Assembly (NCBI GenBank): GCA_036924085.1
Contig: JAVGWX010000011.1
Location: forward strand, 39,480,970 to 39,544,969
Source: Ariolimax columbianus
Taxonomy: Eukaryota > Mollusca > Gastropoda > Stylommatophora > Arionidae
Direction of reading: 5' to 3'
Length of the DNA: 64,000 nucleotides
Under the pieces are notes generated by a model. The model was not told the origin of the DNA, did no database searches, and saw only the letters and a list, made by a program, of their open reading frames with translations. Within the stretch, counting starts at the first letter, position 1; the number at the start of each line of letters is the position of its first letter. Made by a program: the position numbers and the translations under genes. Below, one piece after another: positions 42,436 through 54,159 of this stretch.

Positions 42436-42780
42436 TCTTGTTGTTATTTCGAATGCCCACAATAAGTAGGTTACTCTTATGTGCGCCCTGAAAAAAGCGT
42501 TAAGTTGGCGGGTTGCAGTAGCTTTCCTCACATCCGTGCTGATGAAGGTGGATCGGGATGCTCCAGCCGGTTGTGCTATGCTTGGCCACACCTGCCTGTC
42601 GCTCACTACTACGGAGATCAACGTCGAACCGCATCTTGTTAGCCAGACTGTTGTCCTCGACAACAGCCCGTTTCCAGGACGACCAACGAGGAGGTCAGGT
42701 GAGGATTTTGGCCAGTATATTTCTCCTGACCGTGGCTAACTTTCTCTGTAGTGTGTTATGCCTGATCAGACATTAGCTCC
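42436..42780 (-). repeat. Family C dispersed repeat, minisatellite not expanded
   Basis: Contains gttgttatttcgaatgccca, cttatgtgcgccctgaaaa, gcgggttgcagtagc, tgctgatgaaggtgga, gtgctatgcttggcc, tcgctcactactacgg, ccgtttccaggacgacc, then one ggccagtatatttctcctga and ctaac unit. Orientation is assigned from the (AAC)n tail of the 47.6-kb copy. Confidence 0.8.
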
Positions 42781-43388
42781 ATCATCCCTGGTATACCAGT
42801 AAATGCATATAGATACACATTTACAAATACTCATAAATGTATGAATATGCATCAACTTTCTAGTGGGAGTTACATTGCAAGATTAAATGTATTCTGAGAA
42901 TGGGCAGATTGCAACGGAATATGGACTTGAAACACCAAAGGAATGTGGAATAGACACACTATGATTATCATTGACGTCTCAGTCTATGTAAACCAACCAC
43001 ATCCTAGTGTAGATACAGACCTTTTAACTCATTGGTTAAATCCCTCTGAAACGTCACATTCCAAGGATGGCCAACAAATTGAGCTTGCATGTGTCAAGTA
43101 TCAGTGTAACTATAATAGCGTGTTCAGGAAACAGAGATGGATATGCAAACGGTTTAAGGGCAGGATTCCGTGAAAGGATCATTGTCAACAGTGATTTGTT
43201 GTGTTTTGTATCGTAAATTTGTTTTATTTCTCTGTGTCGCATGTATTGATTATAAATCTTGGCACAATATGAGTTCCGTTATTTAATCGGCCTTGGAATT
43301 TGACGTTGCAAAGGGTTTCTCCTGGTGTGTCAGACGACATATCTAAAGTAGCGCATGCTGTAGACAAAAGCGAGGTGCGCTGTGAGTG
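42781..43388. repeat. Unassigned, with two inverted family H scraps
   Basis: gaaacgtcacattccaag at about 43039 and its inverted relative ccttggaatttgacgttgc at about 43291 match the family H end. The rest is unassigned. Confidence 0.5.
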
Positions 43389-43630
<242 letters not shown>

Positions 43631-44028
43631 TCAAACGCACGTGAGACTTGGAAGTAAAACACCTCATTCAATGAAACGTATATGTCTTTTTCTCACTCTC
43701 AGTCTAAAAGCGTACTAAGAATATATGACGATTGCTTGTTCTCTCTCTCTCTCTCTCTCTCTCCCTCTCTCTTCTCTCTCAACACATACGTGAGTACTGA
43801 AAGCAAGACACCATAACCAATGCCGCATATATGCCTCTTTTCTCACTCACGGTCTGGAAGGGTACGACAGAATATACGTCGACTGATATCTCTCAGTGAC
43901 CTCCTTTTCTCACTCCATCGTCCAACACACGGGAGACTTGAAAGACTGGCAGCTTATCCAATGCCGTTAATTTAATCCATCACAGGCAGCGGTAACACCA
44001 GCGGATGTTACCCGCCCCCCCCCCCCCC
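43631..44028. repeat. Degenerate ~120-150 bp tandem triplication, CT tract and C run
   Basis: Three imperfect units share cacrygragacttg, ttctcactc and gta-ga-atata. A CT tract lies at 43740-43775 and a C run near 44014-44028. Confidence 0.6.
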
Positions 44029-44465
44029 TCCACCACCATCAGCCAGTTTGCGCAGGCCTTCAAATAGTAAGGTTAATGCGCAGCACGTCTTGTAGTATAT
44101 AGTTGAGCCATTACAGCATTGGAGTGGCAGGCACTCGCTTTATCGTGTTTTCATGGCGGGAGGGTGGAGTGGCGTGAGAGAAGGGAGGAAGGAGAGAAAG
44201 ATGGGCGGGGTTATGGAGAGGTTATAGAGAGGGAGGGATAGACAGAAAAGGTAATGACAACCCACCCCCGAAACAAAGAAAACCGAGAAGCCGAAAACAC
44301 GATTTGAAGTTATATGGTCCATATAATTGGGGCGTGTTCTGGCCTTGACGGGGAGAGGAGAGACAAAGGGTGGGGAGGGGAAGACAGGAAGATGAGAGGA
44401 AGAGAAGGTAGATGGGGTATATACGTGAGTTGAAATATAAGGGTCAACATCTCAAATCGGAATAA
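44029..44465. other. Purine-rich unassigned sequence
   Basis: gggagg- and gagagg-rich stretch at 44155-44415. No gene seen. Confidence 0.5.
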
Positions 44466-45110
44466 GGTCGCACGGCATCAAGTTAAAGGGCAAACGGATT
44501 CATTAAGCCACGTTGATGGAACAATGGTTTCATTAAGTCAAGATAATGGACGAACGGTTGCATTAGGTCAAGTTAACGGACCAAAGGCTGCATTAGGTCG
44601 TTAATGGACCAAAGGCTGCATTAAGTTAAGTTAATGGACCAAAGGCTGCATTAGGTCAAGTTAATGGACCAAGGGATGCATTAAGTCAAGTTAATGAACC
44701 AAGTTATGCATTAAGTCAAGTTAATAAACCAAGGTATGCATTAAGTCAAGTTAATGAACCAAGTTATGCATTAAGTCAAGTTAATAAACCAAGGTATGCA
44801 TTAAGTCAAGTTAATGAACCAAAGGGTGCATTAAGTCGAGTGAATGGGCAAAGTGATCCATTAAATCAAGTTAATAGACCAACGGCTAAATTAAATCAAG
44901 TTAATGAACCAAGGTATGCATTAAGTCAAGTTAATGGGCAAACAGATGCATTAAGTCTAGATAAAAGACCACGGGCTGCATTAAGTCAAGTCGATGGGCA
45001 ACCATCTGCATTCAGTCAAATTAATGGACTAAATGCTGCATTAAGTCAAGGTGATGGGCAAACGGCTGCATTAAATCAGGTTAATGGGAAAACGGATGTA
45101 TTCATAACGG
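44466..45110. repeat. 30-bp minisatellite (ttaagtcaagttaatg units)
   Basis: About 21 units of 30 bp (gcattaagtcaagttaatgr, accaaggtat). Units on the right are more diverged and stay open in one + frame (ALSQVNGQTD-like decapeptides, 44840-45110). The unit resembles the 52.7-kb array in the same intron. Confidence 0.93.
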
Positions 45111-45330
45111 AAGAGAGTTCTTGGGTGCTACTTAGAACCCCTACTGACCAACGGCAGCGAGTCATGGACAATCAGCAGGCAACCACCGTGTCATTGGAGG
45201 CAGCGGTAATGTGGTTGTACAGAAAAATGCTGAAAATTCCACGGGCAGCGTAGCAAGCTAGTAACGCGGTTCTTGAGGACACAAAGACAGCTTATTGCAA
45301 AAATCAATACATTCATACGGTCAGACTCGC
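45105..45330 (+). pseudogene. RTE-like LINE fragment
   Basis: RQRVMDNQQATTVSLEAAVM, WLYRKMLKIPRAA then a stop, then decayed RQLIAKINTFIRSDS-like sequence. The x-W-x-Y-R-(R/K)-M-L-(R/K)-I-P motif is a hallmark of this clade. Homologous to 38.75-38.9 kb and 51.6-51.85 kb. Confidence 0.75.
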
Positions 45331-45840
45331 AGGGTAGGCTCCGTAAGATGGAACGGTGCATGCTAAAAAGGGAGTGGGCCTCTCTTCTGAACACCTCTGG
45401 TATACAAGGTGGCACGGGACATGCAGGCCTCCGGGCCAATGAAAGAGCATGCAGTGGAGGGGACGAGCTGTGGTGAAAGAAGCGGTGATGACGAGAGACA
45501 GGGTTGAGTTGATAAGGGACTGTCATGGACAGTCTAACGAAGGATGAAGAGACAGAGGGTCGGAAAAATGCATATGTGCAGAGGATGAAAGATTTGGGAG
45601 TGACTGAGGGAGAAGTGGGTTCTGTCTGGAAAGATTCGAAGAACACGAAATCAGCACATGACTTGGACTCTATATATACTCTTGGCTGGCTGCTTGGACG
45701 GAGAACAGAGCGCTTATGGGAATGTCCCCTGTGTGATGATGTTGGTTCCTAGAATCAAGAATCAAGACAATCTGGCATGTCATGAGAAGAGGCGGATTGA
45801 AACGCACTGTGACAACGAGCATACTGGCAAACAATGGGGA
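45331..45840. other. Unassigned, possibly more LINE 3' sequence
   Basis: Frames here (e.g. 45525-45752) have Lys/Glu-rich composition but no motif I can name. Confidence 0.4.
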
Positions 45841-45930
45841 CATATAGAGAGACAACGAGGATAGAGAGACAACGAGGATAGAGAGACAATGAGGATAGAG
45901 AGACAACGAGGATAGAGAGACAACAAGAGA
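45841..45930. repeat. 17-bp minisatellite
   Basis: About five units of agagagacaacgaggat. Confidence 0.9.
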
Positions 45931-46810
45931 AAGTACAGGACAACTTGAAACCATGGGAGACGGTCAACGTAGAACTGATAAACGTCACCAGTGGTGAGAG
46001 AAACGGAATGTCCATGATAGCCGATGTCAACCCGCAAAGCACACGATGCTGATGAATCCCCAAGCGCTTTCAGACATACATATTTTCGCTCCAATATAAA
46101 GCATAGTCTTCTCACATCTATTCACTGAACAGCGAACGGAACGAAACAACGTAAGCTGTTACAGATAGTGCTCGTGCACACGACAAAAAATGCATTTGAT
46201 ATACCTAATAAGAATGGCGCATACTGTCAAGAACAAGACGAGAGATGTCTGGCAAGTGATGGAGAACACGAACGGTGTACCGAACGACAGACAGTGATGA
46301 GATACGCATAGGGTTAATTATGCCACTCAGCGCTATGCCTGGAAGGCTAGACTCTAATGAATGAAAGACCTGGCAAGAAAGCCTCACCGGAAATGTTACT
46401 TATGGCAACAATCAACTCGATGAGTTCAAGCTGCTGCAAGCAGGGCGTTCTCCTTCTTCTTCTTCCTCTTCTTATTTATCTTCTTTTCTGTTTCTTCTTC
46501 TTCTGTCATTGCCCGCAAAAGGACTAACGTGACGTAGTGCCGAAGTTTGCGATAGGTCCGATTTCAGTACGCCATTTTGGGGACTGGGTTTGCCGTCCAT
46601 CATCGGTCCATAATCTCTTAGTCATACTGCATGGTTGCGGTCTGTTTCCAGCGCCGCCACTTGGAGGGGGAATATGGTCTTTGTTAGGAATGGGCCCCGG
46701 ACCCGTATGCAAGTAGCCAGCTATGAGTCGATGCTACTTTCCGGAGATAGATTAGCGTTCAGTAGCGAAGCATTGCCATCTTCGTCTGCAGTGTGATTAT
46801 ATTCGTCATT
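45931..46810. other. No recognised gene
   Basis: Unassigned intron sequence with a CTT-rich patch at 46446-46505. Confidence 0.45.
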
Positions 46811-46821
46811 GTGTTCTGCTT

Positions 46822-47158
46822 CTTGGCTTGGCTTGGCTTCGTTCATTCTCAATCTCCCGCTACCAAACACTGAAAGGGCTTAAGTAGCAGAATGTAGTCC
46901 AGAGAACGGAATGCGATGTGTCGTAGTTTACAGCTTGACTGCAATATTTGCACTTTTTGGCCCAACACATCCGACTTCAGCAAGCATTTTTTTAGTACCG
47001 GATTAGCATTCCCTCTTAGATCCCTTCTCCTTAGCCAATATGCCCTGCTGCAGGATCATCGCGTAGAGGTGTAGAAGGGTATTGGCAGCTTTGGTTCGCT
47101 GGCACTGACGCTAGCAGTCAGCTATGAGTCGCTGACCATTGCAGCTCATGCGCTGCTC
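46822..47158 (-). mobile_element. Family D retroposon with perfect 11-bp target-site duplication
   Basis: gtgttctgctt at 46811-46821 and 47159-47169 flank the copy exactly. The tail is (ggctt)n on the + strand, i.e. the (aagcc)n tail of the minus-strand element. The head starts at gagcagcgcatgag, slightly shorter than other copies. Confidence 0.9.
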
Positions 47159-47195
47159 GTGTTCTGCTTGTGATCTGCGGCAAAACAAGCTAGCT

Positions 47196-47258
47196 GCTCC
47201 CCTGACGCTAGCAGTCAGCTATGAGTCGCTGACCAATGCAGCTCATGCGCTGCTCGTG
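47196..47258 (-). mobile_element. Isolated family D head
   Basis: Only the first ~60 bp of family D (gagcagcgcatgagctgc, tcagcgactcatagctg, ctagcgtcag), just outside the complete copy and in the same orientation. Confidence 0.75.
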
Positions 47259-47559
47259 TGTTCGTATATTTCTAATTCATGTTATTCTTTACGGAGCGTT
47301 CTATCAAACTCAGACGGCTACTCCACACTCGTTAATGTCTTTGACCTGCATAAACAGCACAAAGTGCAACTACATAAGTTGGATAATCTTCTAACATCGA
47401 CTGTGTCGGACCCGAACTAAAATGTTATTCATTTAAAAAACAACTTCTTGTAACAAAAAATTGTGGGGGGGATTATTTTTTTTTTTTTTTTGGGGGGGGG
47501 GGAAGAGAAAAATGAAAAAAAAATATATATATATATATATTCACAGGGACGATGAGACT
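47259..47559. other. Unassigned with T, G and (TA)n runs
   Basis: T run then G run at 47476-47502 and (TA)n at 47523-47540. No gene seen. Confidence 0.5.
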
Positions 47560-47905
47560 AACGTCTGGTCAGACCCAACACACTGATCAGAGAATGTTAG
47601 CCAAGGTCAGGAGAAATATACTTGTCAAGAACCTCAGCTGACCTCCTCGTTGGTCGTCCTGGAAACGGGCTGTTGTCGAGGAAAACAGTCTGGCTAACAC
47701 GGTGAGGTTCGACGTGATCTTCGTAGTAGTGAACGACACGCAGATGAAGCCAAGCATAGCACAACCGCCTGGAGGACCCCATTCCACCTTCATCAGCACG
47801 CTCGGGATGTGAGGAAACCTACTGCAATCCGTCACTTAACGCCCTTTTCAGGGCGCACATAAGAGTAACCCACTCATTGTGGGCATTCAGAACAACAACA
47901 ACAAC
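47560..47905 (+). repeat. Family C dispersed repeat with (AAC)n tail
   Basis: Reads gtctggtcagaccc, gttagccaaggtcaggagaa, ggtcgtcctggaaacgggct, gtagtgaacgacacg, gcatagcacaaccg, ccttcatcagcacgc, ccttttcagggcgcacataa, tgtgggcattc, then (aac)5. Only one or two copies of the gtcagg/gatcaga minisatellite unit are present at the left end. Confidence 0.8.
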
Positions 47906-48074
47906 ATACATACATAGAGAGAGAGAGAGGGGCATAATGTGTGTGTTGAGTAAAGGGTGTGTGTGTTGTTGTTTTTTCTCTAGAGTGTTCATTTAATCAT
48001 GTATCATACATGAGATATTGTTTCTAGAGCATTCTTTCAAAATCAGAACACCAATCCATTTGGCCTGGGCGAAT

Positions 48075-48245
48075 GTCGAAGTATGCAAAAACCACTGTAT
48101 TTTGCGCCTTCCACACAGTGCATTCAACTCCAACCCGCATTTCTTTTAATGGGTTTACTCCCATAGCAATACCACCTTGCGGAATCCGAACACATGCACG
48201 TTCAAATCATGGGCCGTGGCACTAACCGCTTCTCCACGCAGTCTC
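48075..48245 (-). mobile_element. tRNA-derived SINE, diverged (family A relative)
   Basis: The minus strand has gactgcgtggagaagcggtt (A box), atttgaacgtg and tgttcggattccgc (B-box region), and a body ending in tgcactgtgtggaaggcgca, like family A. Confidence 0.65.
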
Positions 48246-48774
48246 GTCAAGAAATAAACACCAGATTAAACAAACTGACCCACATGAATCTGTCAAGAAC
48301 GGCAACGTATCCATTGCAGCTAATCGTTATTGCTATTATGATTTTCTTCCTAAACGTTTTTCAGGCCTTATTTTTTATTCCCTCGTTCCAAATTGCCTTT
48401 CACGAAACAGGAAGTATCACTCACCTGAAATATTCAAAGCTTAATTTTATCAAGGTGAGATATTTCTTTAAAAATCTCATCGACACCCCCCTCTCCGCCT
48501 TTGCATTCCCCCATTTAATCCTCGCCGCTGGTTGTGTTATGTACCAGATGAGGCTGGCCTAACTAAGCGTTAGTAATCAATTCGAAAAGGGCGAACAAAG
48601 GGTGGTGGTGGGGGGTTGGGGAGGGTATGGGGAGAGAGAAAGAAGCGAGGAGTGAATTATTAAGTCAGCCTCTAGCCATGAACTGATAAGGTGGGAGGTG
48701 CATCTCTGTGATTTGGGGAATGGATTGAAATTGGGTCTACATTTTGCACGTGTAATAGACGTCCTTTTGTACTA
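48246..48774. other. No recognised feature
   Basis: A 122-aa frame (48194-48562) starts inside the SINE and shows no domain. Not called. Confidence 0.45.
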
Positions 48775-49610
48775 CCTAGCCAGTCATGAAACAGCATGTT
48801 TCCAGGGAGAACTGCTTGGAAGTGAGGTGCCGGTCTTGGTCGGAATGTTTCACCTGGCTCTGACTAACACAGTCTGATCAGTATGTTTCACCTGACTCTG
48901 ACTAACACAGTCTGATCAGTATGTTTCACCTGACTCTGACTAACACAGTCTGATCAGTATGTTTCACCTGACTCTGACTAACAGCCTGATCAGTATGTTT
49001 CACCTGACTCTGACTAACACAGTCTGATCATTATGTTTCACCTGACTCTGACTTACACAGTCTGATCAGTATGTTTCACCTGACTCTTACATAGTCTGAT
49101 CAGTATGTTTCACCTGACTGACTAACAGCCTGATCAGTATGTTTCACCTGACTCTGACTAACACAGTCTGATCATTATGTTTCACCTGACTCTGACTAAC
49201 ACAGTCTGATCAGTATGATTCACGTGACTCTGACTAACACAGTCTGATCAGTATGTTTCACCTGACTCTGACTAACACAGTCTGATCAGTATATTTCACC
49301 TGAAACCGACTAACATAGTCTGATCACTATGTCTCACCTAAAACCGACACACAGCGTCTGATCTGTATGTTTCACCTGACCCTGACCACCATAGCATGAT
49401 GAGTATGTTTCACCTGAAACCAACTAACATAGTCTGATCACTATGTTTCACCTGACCCTGACTAACACAAACCCTGATCTGTATGTTTCCCCTGACTCTG
49501 ACTAACATAATCCGATCTGTATGTTTCCTCTGACTAACATAATCCGATCTGTATGTTTCCCCTGCCTTTGACTAACATAATCCGATCTGTATGTTTTCTC
49601 TGATCGAGCA
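48775..49610 (-). repeat. Family C copy with ~20-unit, 38-bp minisatellite
   Basis: The left part (acagcatgtttccagggaga, gccggtcttggtcggaatgt) is family C sequence just before the repeat unit. From 48830 the unit tgatcagtatgtttcacctg, actctgactaacacagtc is repeated about 20 times with 35-38-bp variants. Confidence 0.85.
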
Positions 49611-49659
49611 ATAGTCTCCGATCCCAAGGAAAAAGAAGTTAAACAAGATATTAATATTC

Positions 49660-49735
49660 GATATACACACTTATGTGAGGCAACGTTGCCTACGGGTGAA
49701 AACTCTGCTTCACAATCCCATCCCAAATACAGTGT
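49660..49735 (+). mobile_element. SINE family F head, partial
   Basis: gaggcaacgttgcctacggg and tgaaaactctgcttcacaat match the head of the 39.4-kb copy. The body is absent. Confidence 0.4.
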
Positions 49736-49789
49736 GGTCCGCCTTTCTTCGTGGCCCCGTCCTAGGCATTACGTCACACTTCATTCTTC

Positions 49790-50060
49790 CAGTATTCTTC
49801 ATCTTCCTCTTCGTTCATCCTCAGGTCAAGGTTCCGGTTTCTCTTACAAAGGACGCCGTTGTTTGTAAGGCTTTTTCATCGTCAGACAGCTTTTGTCTCA
49901 TATCTGCTTCGCGAGGTCAATATTGTTCTCTCTTTTCCTGCGTGAGCGTGCAGCTTTGCAGGATGTGTTCCGTGGTCATGATATGCTTCACACATGGGCA
50001 CCTGTTATAATCCTCTTTTGTTGTAAAGGTGACCCTTGAGTCTGTTATGCCCAGTTCTCC
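49790..50060 (-). pseudogene. I/Jockey-like LINE C-terminus
   Basis: Antisense copy of the 16.2-16.5 kb fragment (cttacaaaggacgccgttgt, ctgcgtgagcgtgcagcttt, cctttgttgt-like and gacccttgagtctgttatgc), with more gaps. Confidence 0.75.
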
Positions 50061-50184
50061 CTGCAGGGTTTGAGTGGCATATGTATCCGTGTGTCCATGA
50101 TGGGAGAAACATGTCTTTGTCTGCGTGGGTGCCTTATGCAGTCTCTCTGTATAGTCCTGGTCCTTGATAATCCTTGGTGAGATA

Positions 50185-50280
50185 CGTAATGTCGTGGTTT
50201 GCAGCAGCGAGTTGTTTTATTCGCTCATTTCGGTCCAACACTTCCGTTTTCAGCAAGCATTTTCTCCAGGTTCGCTTACT
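50185..50280 (-). mobile_element. Family D fragment
   Basis: Minus-strand middle of family D: cagcaagcattttctccagg, ggtccaacacttccg, and a gtaatgtcgtggtttgcagc relative of the ctgtaaactacgacac word. Confidence 0.6.
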
Positions 50281-50369
50281 TAGACTTTGGATGTCCCCAA
50301 CTGACCTGGCGGCGAAACCTGCAAGGCAGCAGGTAATTCTTCCAGTATTCAGCCACGTGGATTTCCCTG

Positions 50370-50640
50370 TTACTGCCACTCAGGTCATCCAGGCTACAAG
50401 TCTCCTGGAGGTTTGGTCAGATCATCAGATGGTCCTGGTCTTGTGTTACTCCCCATTCGCATGTATCCCCATCTTTTCAGGTTTTTCCTGCATCGTGATA
50501 CACCAGTTCGAAGTCTGTTTACTGACTTCTATGTTGCCTTGGGCAGAAGATGTCCAGGCGCAGGTTCCTTCCGTAACTCGATCAAGGGGACCTGTGTCAC
50601 AGCTGTTTCAATCTTTCGATGCGTCGATTTATTGGACTAG
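50370..50640 (-). pseudogene. Possible LINE C-terminus
   Basis: The minus strand reads VTQVPLIELRKEPAPGHLLP, then VNRLRTGVSRCRKNLKRWGY. R-T-G-V-x-R-x-x-x-N-L-x-x-W-G resembles the end of several Jockey-type ORF2 proteins, but the expected C-x-C-G-E is lost. Confidence 0.5.
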
Positions 50641-51139
50641 TCTGTGGGGCCTGGGTTGACCGCAAGAAACTTCGTCTTGGCGTTAGTCCTGGGCGCTGCA
50701 CCTGATGTTCGAACACAGAGTGTATTGGGTCATTTGCCTGTTTCTATCTCTGACGCGACAGTTTTTTCGTATCTCTGATAGCGCTATGCCGATTATGGGG
50801 TATAGTTTGTCTTCGTGGTAATAGGCCCTGAGATGGCTCTTTCTTTCTTTCTTTCTTTATTAGCACGTACCATATACTCAAATTGCACCTCATCATCATC
50901 GTGTGCCTTGACGGTTGGTGTTGGCGATCATTTATATTTATATATCCACTCCTATCACATGTATCGTATAACAACTGTTGCTGATCTTTTCCCGTGACAT
51001 TTCTTCAGACAGTCCAATATTTTCTCTCTCTGCTTTCTTCTTTTCTTCCCTGCTTTTTTACCCGTTGTCATAGTATGTCCCAACCCGCCTCTTCTCATGA
51101 CATGCCCGGAAAAGGATGACTGTCTTGATTTGTGGTTGT
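50641..51139. other. No recognised gene; (CTTT)n at 50842-50858
   Basis: Unassigned intron sequence. Confidence 0.45.
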
Positions 51140-51545
51140 TTCGAATGAGTAGGTTTACTTTTCTGTACGCCCTGAAAAAGGACTCTAATTGGCGGGTTGC
51201 AGTATCTTTTCTCACATCCCGAGCGTGCTGATGAATGTGGACCTGGTTCCTCCATGCGGCTGTGCTATGCTTGGCTTCATTTGCGCGTCGCTCATTACTA
51301 CAGGGATCATGTAGATACCTCACCCCGTTAATAAGGTAGTCATGAAAACATCCCGTTTCCGGGGAGGACTACGAGGAAGCCGAAGTGAAGAACTTGGCCA
51401 GTATATTTTGCTGACCCCGACTAACATATCTGGTCAGTATATTTTGCTGACCCCGACTAACATATCTGATCAGTATATTTTGCTGACCCCGACTAACATA
51501 TCTGATCAGTATATTTTGCCTGACCAGACGTTAGTCTTCCTCCCC
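51140..51545 (-). repeat. Family C copy with four-unit minisatellite
   Basis: Full family C order (cgccctgaaaaaggactcta, ggcgggttgcagtat, gctgatgaatgtggacc, gtgctatgcttggc, ccgtttccggggagga). It ends in about four units of ctgaccccgactaacatatc and tgatcagtatattttg (36 bp). Confidence 0.85.
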
Positions 51546-51604
51546 CTGCCTTGATTTGACTTCTGCAATGAGTTGTCTTTGTGTCTGTGCTTCTTCAATT
51601 AGCG

Positions 51605-51850
51605 CATCGTTAGTCTTCTTTGCGGTCCATGTAATTCTCAATATTCTTCTCTAAAACCACATCTTTGTCGCTTCGAATGATCTTTGTGCTTGCTTGATGA
51701 TTATCCATGAGTCTCTGCCTTATATCAGCATTGGTTCCACATATCATCCAAGAACTCCCCTTCTCAATTCCAGCGACAGGGTTTTGTTGCACATGATTCC
51801 CCTCATGCTCTGGAAGACTGATTTTGCCTGGACTATTCTGTTCCACATTT
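51605..51850 (-). pseudogene. RTE-like LINE fragment
   Basis: The minus frame has VAGIEKGSSWMICGTNADIR and QRLMDNHQAS, collinear with ESSWVLLRTPTDQRQRVMD at 45.1 kb. It then decays. Confidence 0.65.
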
Positions 51851-52724
51851 CAAAATAGCATCTCCCATCAGACATTATGTATATGCCCATGCATTTAAAC
51901 GTATGCACTTATCTTACTTCTCGCCTGTTCACCTTGACACTTCATTTTGGGTGAGTTATGGCTTCTTTGTATTCCCTTCCCATGTCTTCCATTTACTGAA
52001 CTGTTAAAAAAACCAAAACAATATTGGATGTAAATAATCAAGATTAGCTGACAAGGATACGAGATTCGCATTAGCCGCTAAACCTGTCATGTGAGACGGT
52101 CTTTCGTATTCCTCAAAACCGAATAGAACCAAGGGACATAACAATCTTCCAAGCACGTTCGTGCATTCTGTCGGAGAACACAAGATCAAACCCCTGCATT
52201 GAGTCCTTACAAGCAGATGGAGAGAAAGAGAGACACAACTTGGGGGAGAGACATATCAGCATTAACTACGTTCCAGGTCAGGTCACGTGACCAGCGCTGT
52301 CAATTATTGATCAGCTGGTCGGATCAATTACTTCTTTGCCCTGTTACACTACTGCTGCCACCTTTTAATGCGGCCACCCGTTCTTTTCTCATTAGAACAG
52401 ATGTTTTTTTTTTGTTATTTGGGAACCTGCATACTGGTGAAGACTCATGTAGATTAATCTCTCTGCCTCGCTCGATGCTCACTTTTCATCAAGAAAATGA
52501 CACCATTCGCTACTTAAGTTCGCAAAGTTGATTAGTGCCAAATGGCAAAACTTCAATCACATTATTCAAATGAGAACAAAACGAAAGAAAGAGGCTGAAA
52601 CAGAAAGGGCGTAATATGAATTAATGAGACTGTCGTGTACGGAGCGAGGATGTAGGGGTGACCTAATGATAACTACTAAATCATACATTCTTAACTCAAA
52701 CCACCATAAAGGTAGCTTGATGGG
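51851..52724. other. No recognised gene
   Basis: Unassigned intron sequence. The 110-aa frame at 52199-52531 has no domain I recognise. Confidence 0.45.
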
Positions 52725-53325
52725 CCAATAAACGCAATTTGTCAAATTAACGGATCAATAAACGCACGGTGTCAAGTTAATGTAACAAATGCTTCGTGAA
52801 GTCAAGTCTATTGACCATTGGTTGTATAAAGTCAAGTTGCTAGACCATAAATCGCGTGAAGTCAAATTAATGGAATAAGAGCCGTTTGGGATCAAATGAA
52901 TGGATAAAGAGCTGCTTGGATTCAAGTTAATGGCAAAAAAGCCAATTGGAGTCAAGTTAGTGGGACAAGAGTCGTTTGAAGTCAAATTATTGGAACAAGA
53001 GTCGTTTGGAATCAAGTTAAAGGAAAAAGAGTCGTTTTGGAATCAAGTTAACGGACCAGCCGTTTGGAATCAAGTTATTGGAAGAAGAGTCGTTTGGAAT
53101 GAAGTTAATGGAACAAAAGTCTTTTGAAATCAAGTTAATGGAACAACAGTCGTTTGGAATGAAGTTAATGGAACAAGAGTAGTTTGGAATGAAGTTAATG
53201 TAAAAACAGCCGCATACAATCAAGTTAATCAAACTAGACGAACGAGAATCGCATGACAAATTAAAGTGAATTCACCAAGAGTTGCACGAAGCCAAGTTAA
53301 TTGGAACAAAAGTCGCAGGTAATCA
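52725..53325. repeat. ~30-bp minisatellite (tcaagttaatggaacaagag units)
   Basis: About 20 units (gtttggaatcaagttaatgg, aacaagagtc) with decay at both ends. It shares tcaagttaatgg with the array at 44.5-45.1 kb. Confidence 0.92.
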
Positions 53326-53627
53326 TGGTAACCGACCACAGGCCGTATGAAGACCAGTTCATACCCACCCATCCTGTAAGCGGACTAGACGTAGTGGCCG
53401 CCTTTTGCTTCGCTGGGCGAAAACGTAGACATAAGATGCCTTCCGTTTTTTGCCAGAAAGGACAATACTTGAAAGATCCGGTTAATGTGTGTCTCTCTAC
53501 TCACTGTATCCGAGCAGCCAGTAAAGTTATTTTCACTCGAGCGGGTAGCATTCATTCCCAGCCAATTTGTAAGACGATCCAGCTACTCTTTGATCTCCCT
53601 AGCTTCCATGTATCCTTTACCCATAGG

Positions 53628-53667
<40 letters not shown>

Positions 53668-54149
53668 CTGGTTGGCATTTGTTGTCAGTAGCAACGTTGT
53701 ATATAGCCAGGATCCAGAGTAAACAATTTATTTAAAATAATACATACAATTGTATTTGATAAATGAAAATTTTATTCTTCATGTGTGTTTTGTTTATTTT
53801 TTTGCGTTGATATGAATAAAGATTAGGGACATATTTACACATGACCCGTTTACAGGAAGAATGTAACGAAAAATCTCCCGTATAATACGCATGCTTGATT
53901 CAGTTCAAAATACCTGGGTAAATTGAAAATGCGCTTTTCTACGATTTTGTTTCGATTTTATTTTAGTAAACATTTGTTTAAAAAAGTGAAAGTATTGGTG
54001 GTGCGTGCATGAAAGTATGCATGTATGCGTGTATGTGTGTGTGTGTGTGCATGTATGTATGTATGTATATATTTGTGTGTGTTTGCGCGCGTGATTGTAT
54101 GTATGTATATAGGTCTGTGTGTATATACACGTACACACACGATCATATT
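53326..54149. other. Unassigned; (GT)n at 53628-53666 and TATG/TGTG-rich 54010-54140
   Basis: No exon or TE recognised. The 144-aa frame at 53301-53735 starts in the minisatellite and runs into the GT tract, so it was not called. Confidence 0.5.
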
Positions 54150-54159
54150 TCCATTTTCA

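Noticed and set aside
48194..48562. 122-aa frame with hydrophobic segment
   Set aside because: Begins inside a decayed SINE and has no recognisable domain or splice context.
53301..53735. 144-aa frame in intron 2 as an extra receptor exon
   Set aside because: Starts in a minisatellite and ends in a GT tract. No domain, and the phases are already satisfied without it.
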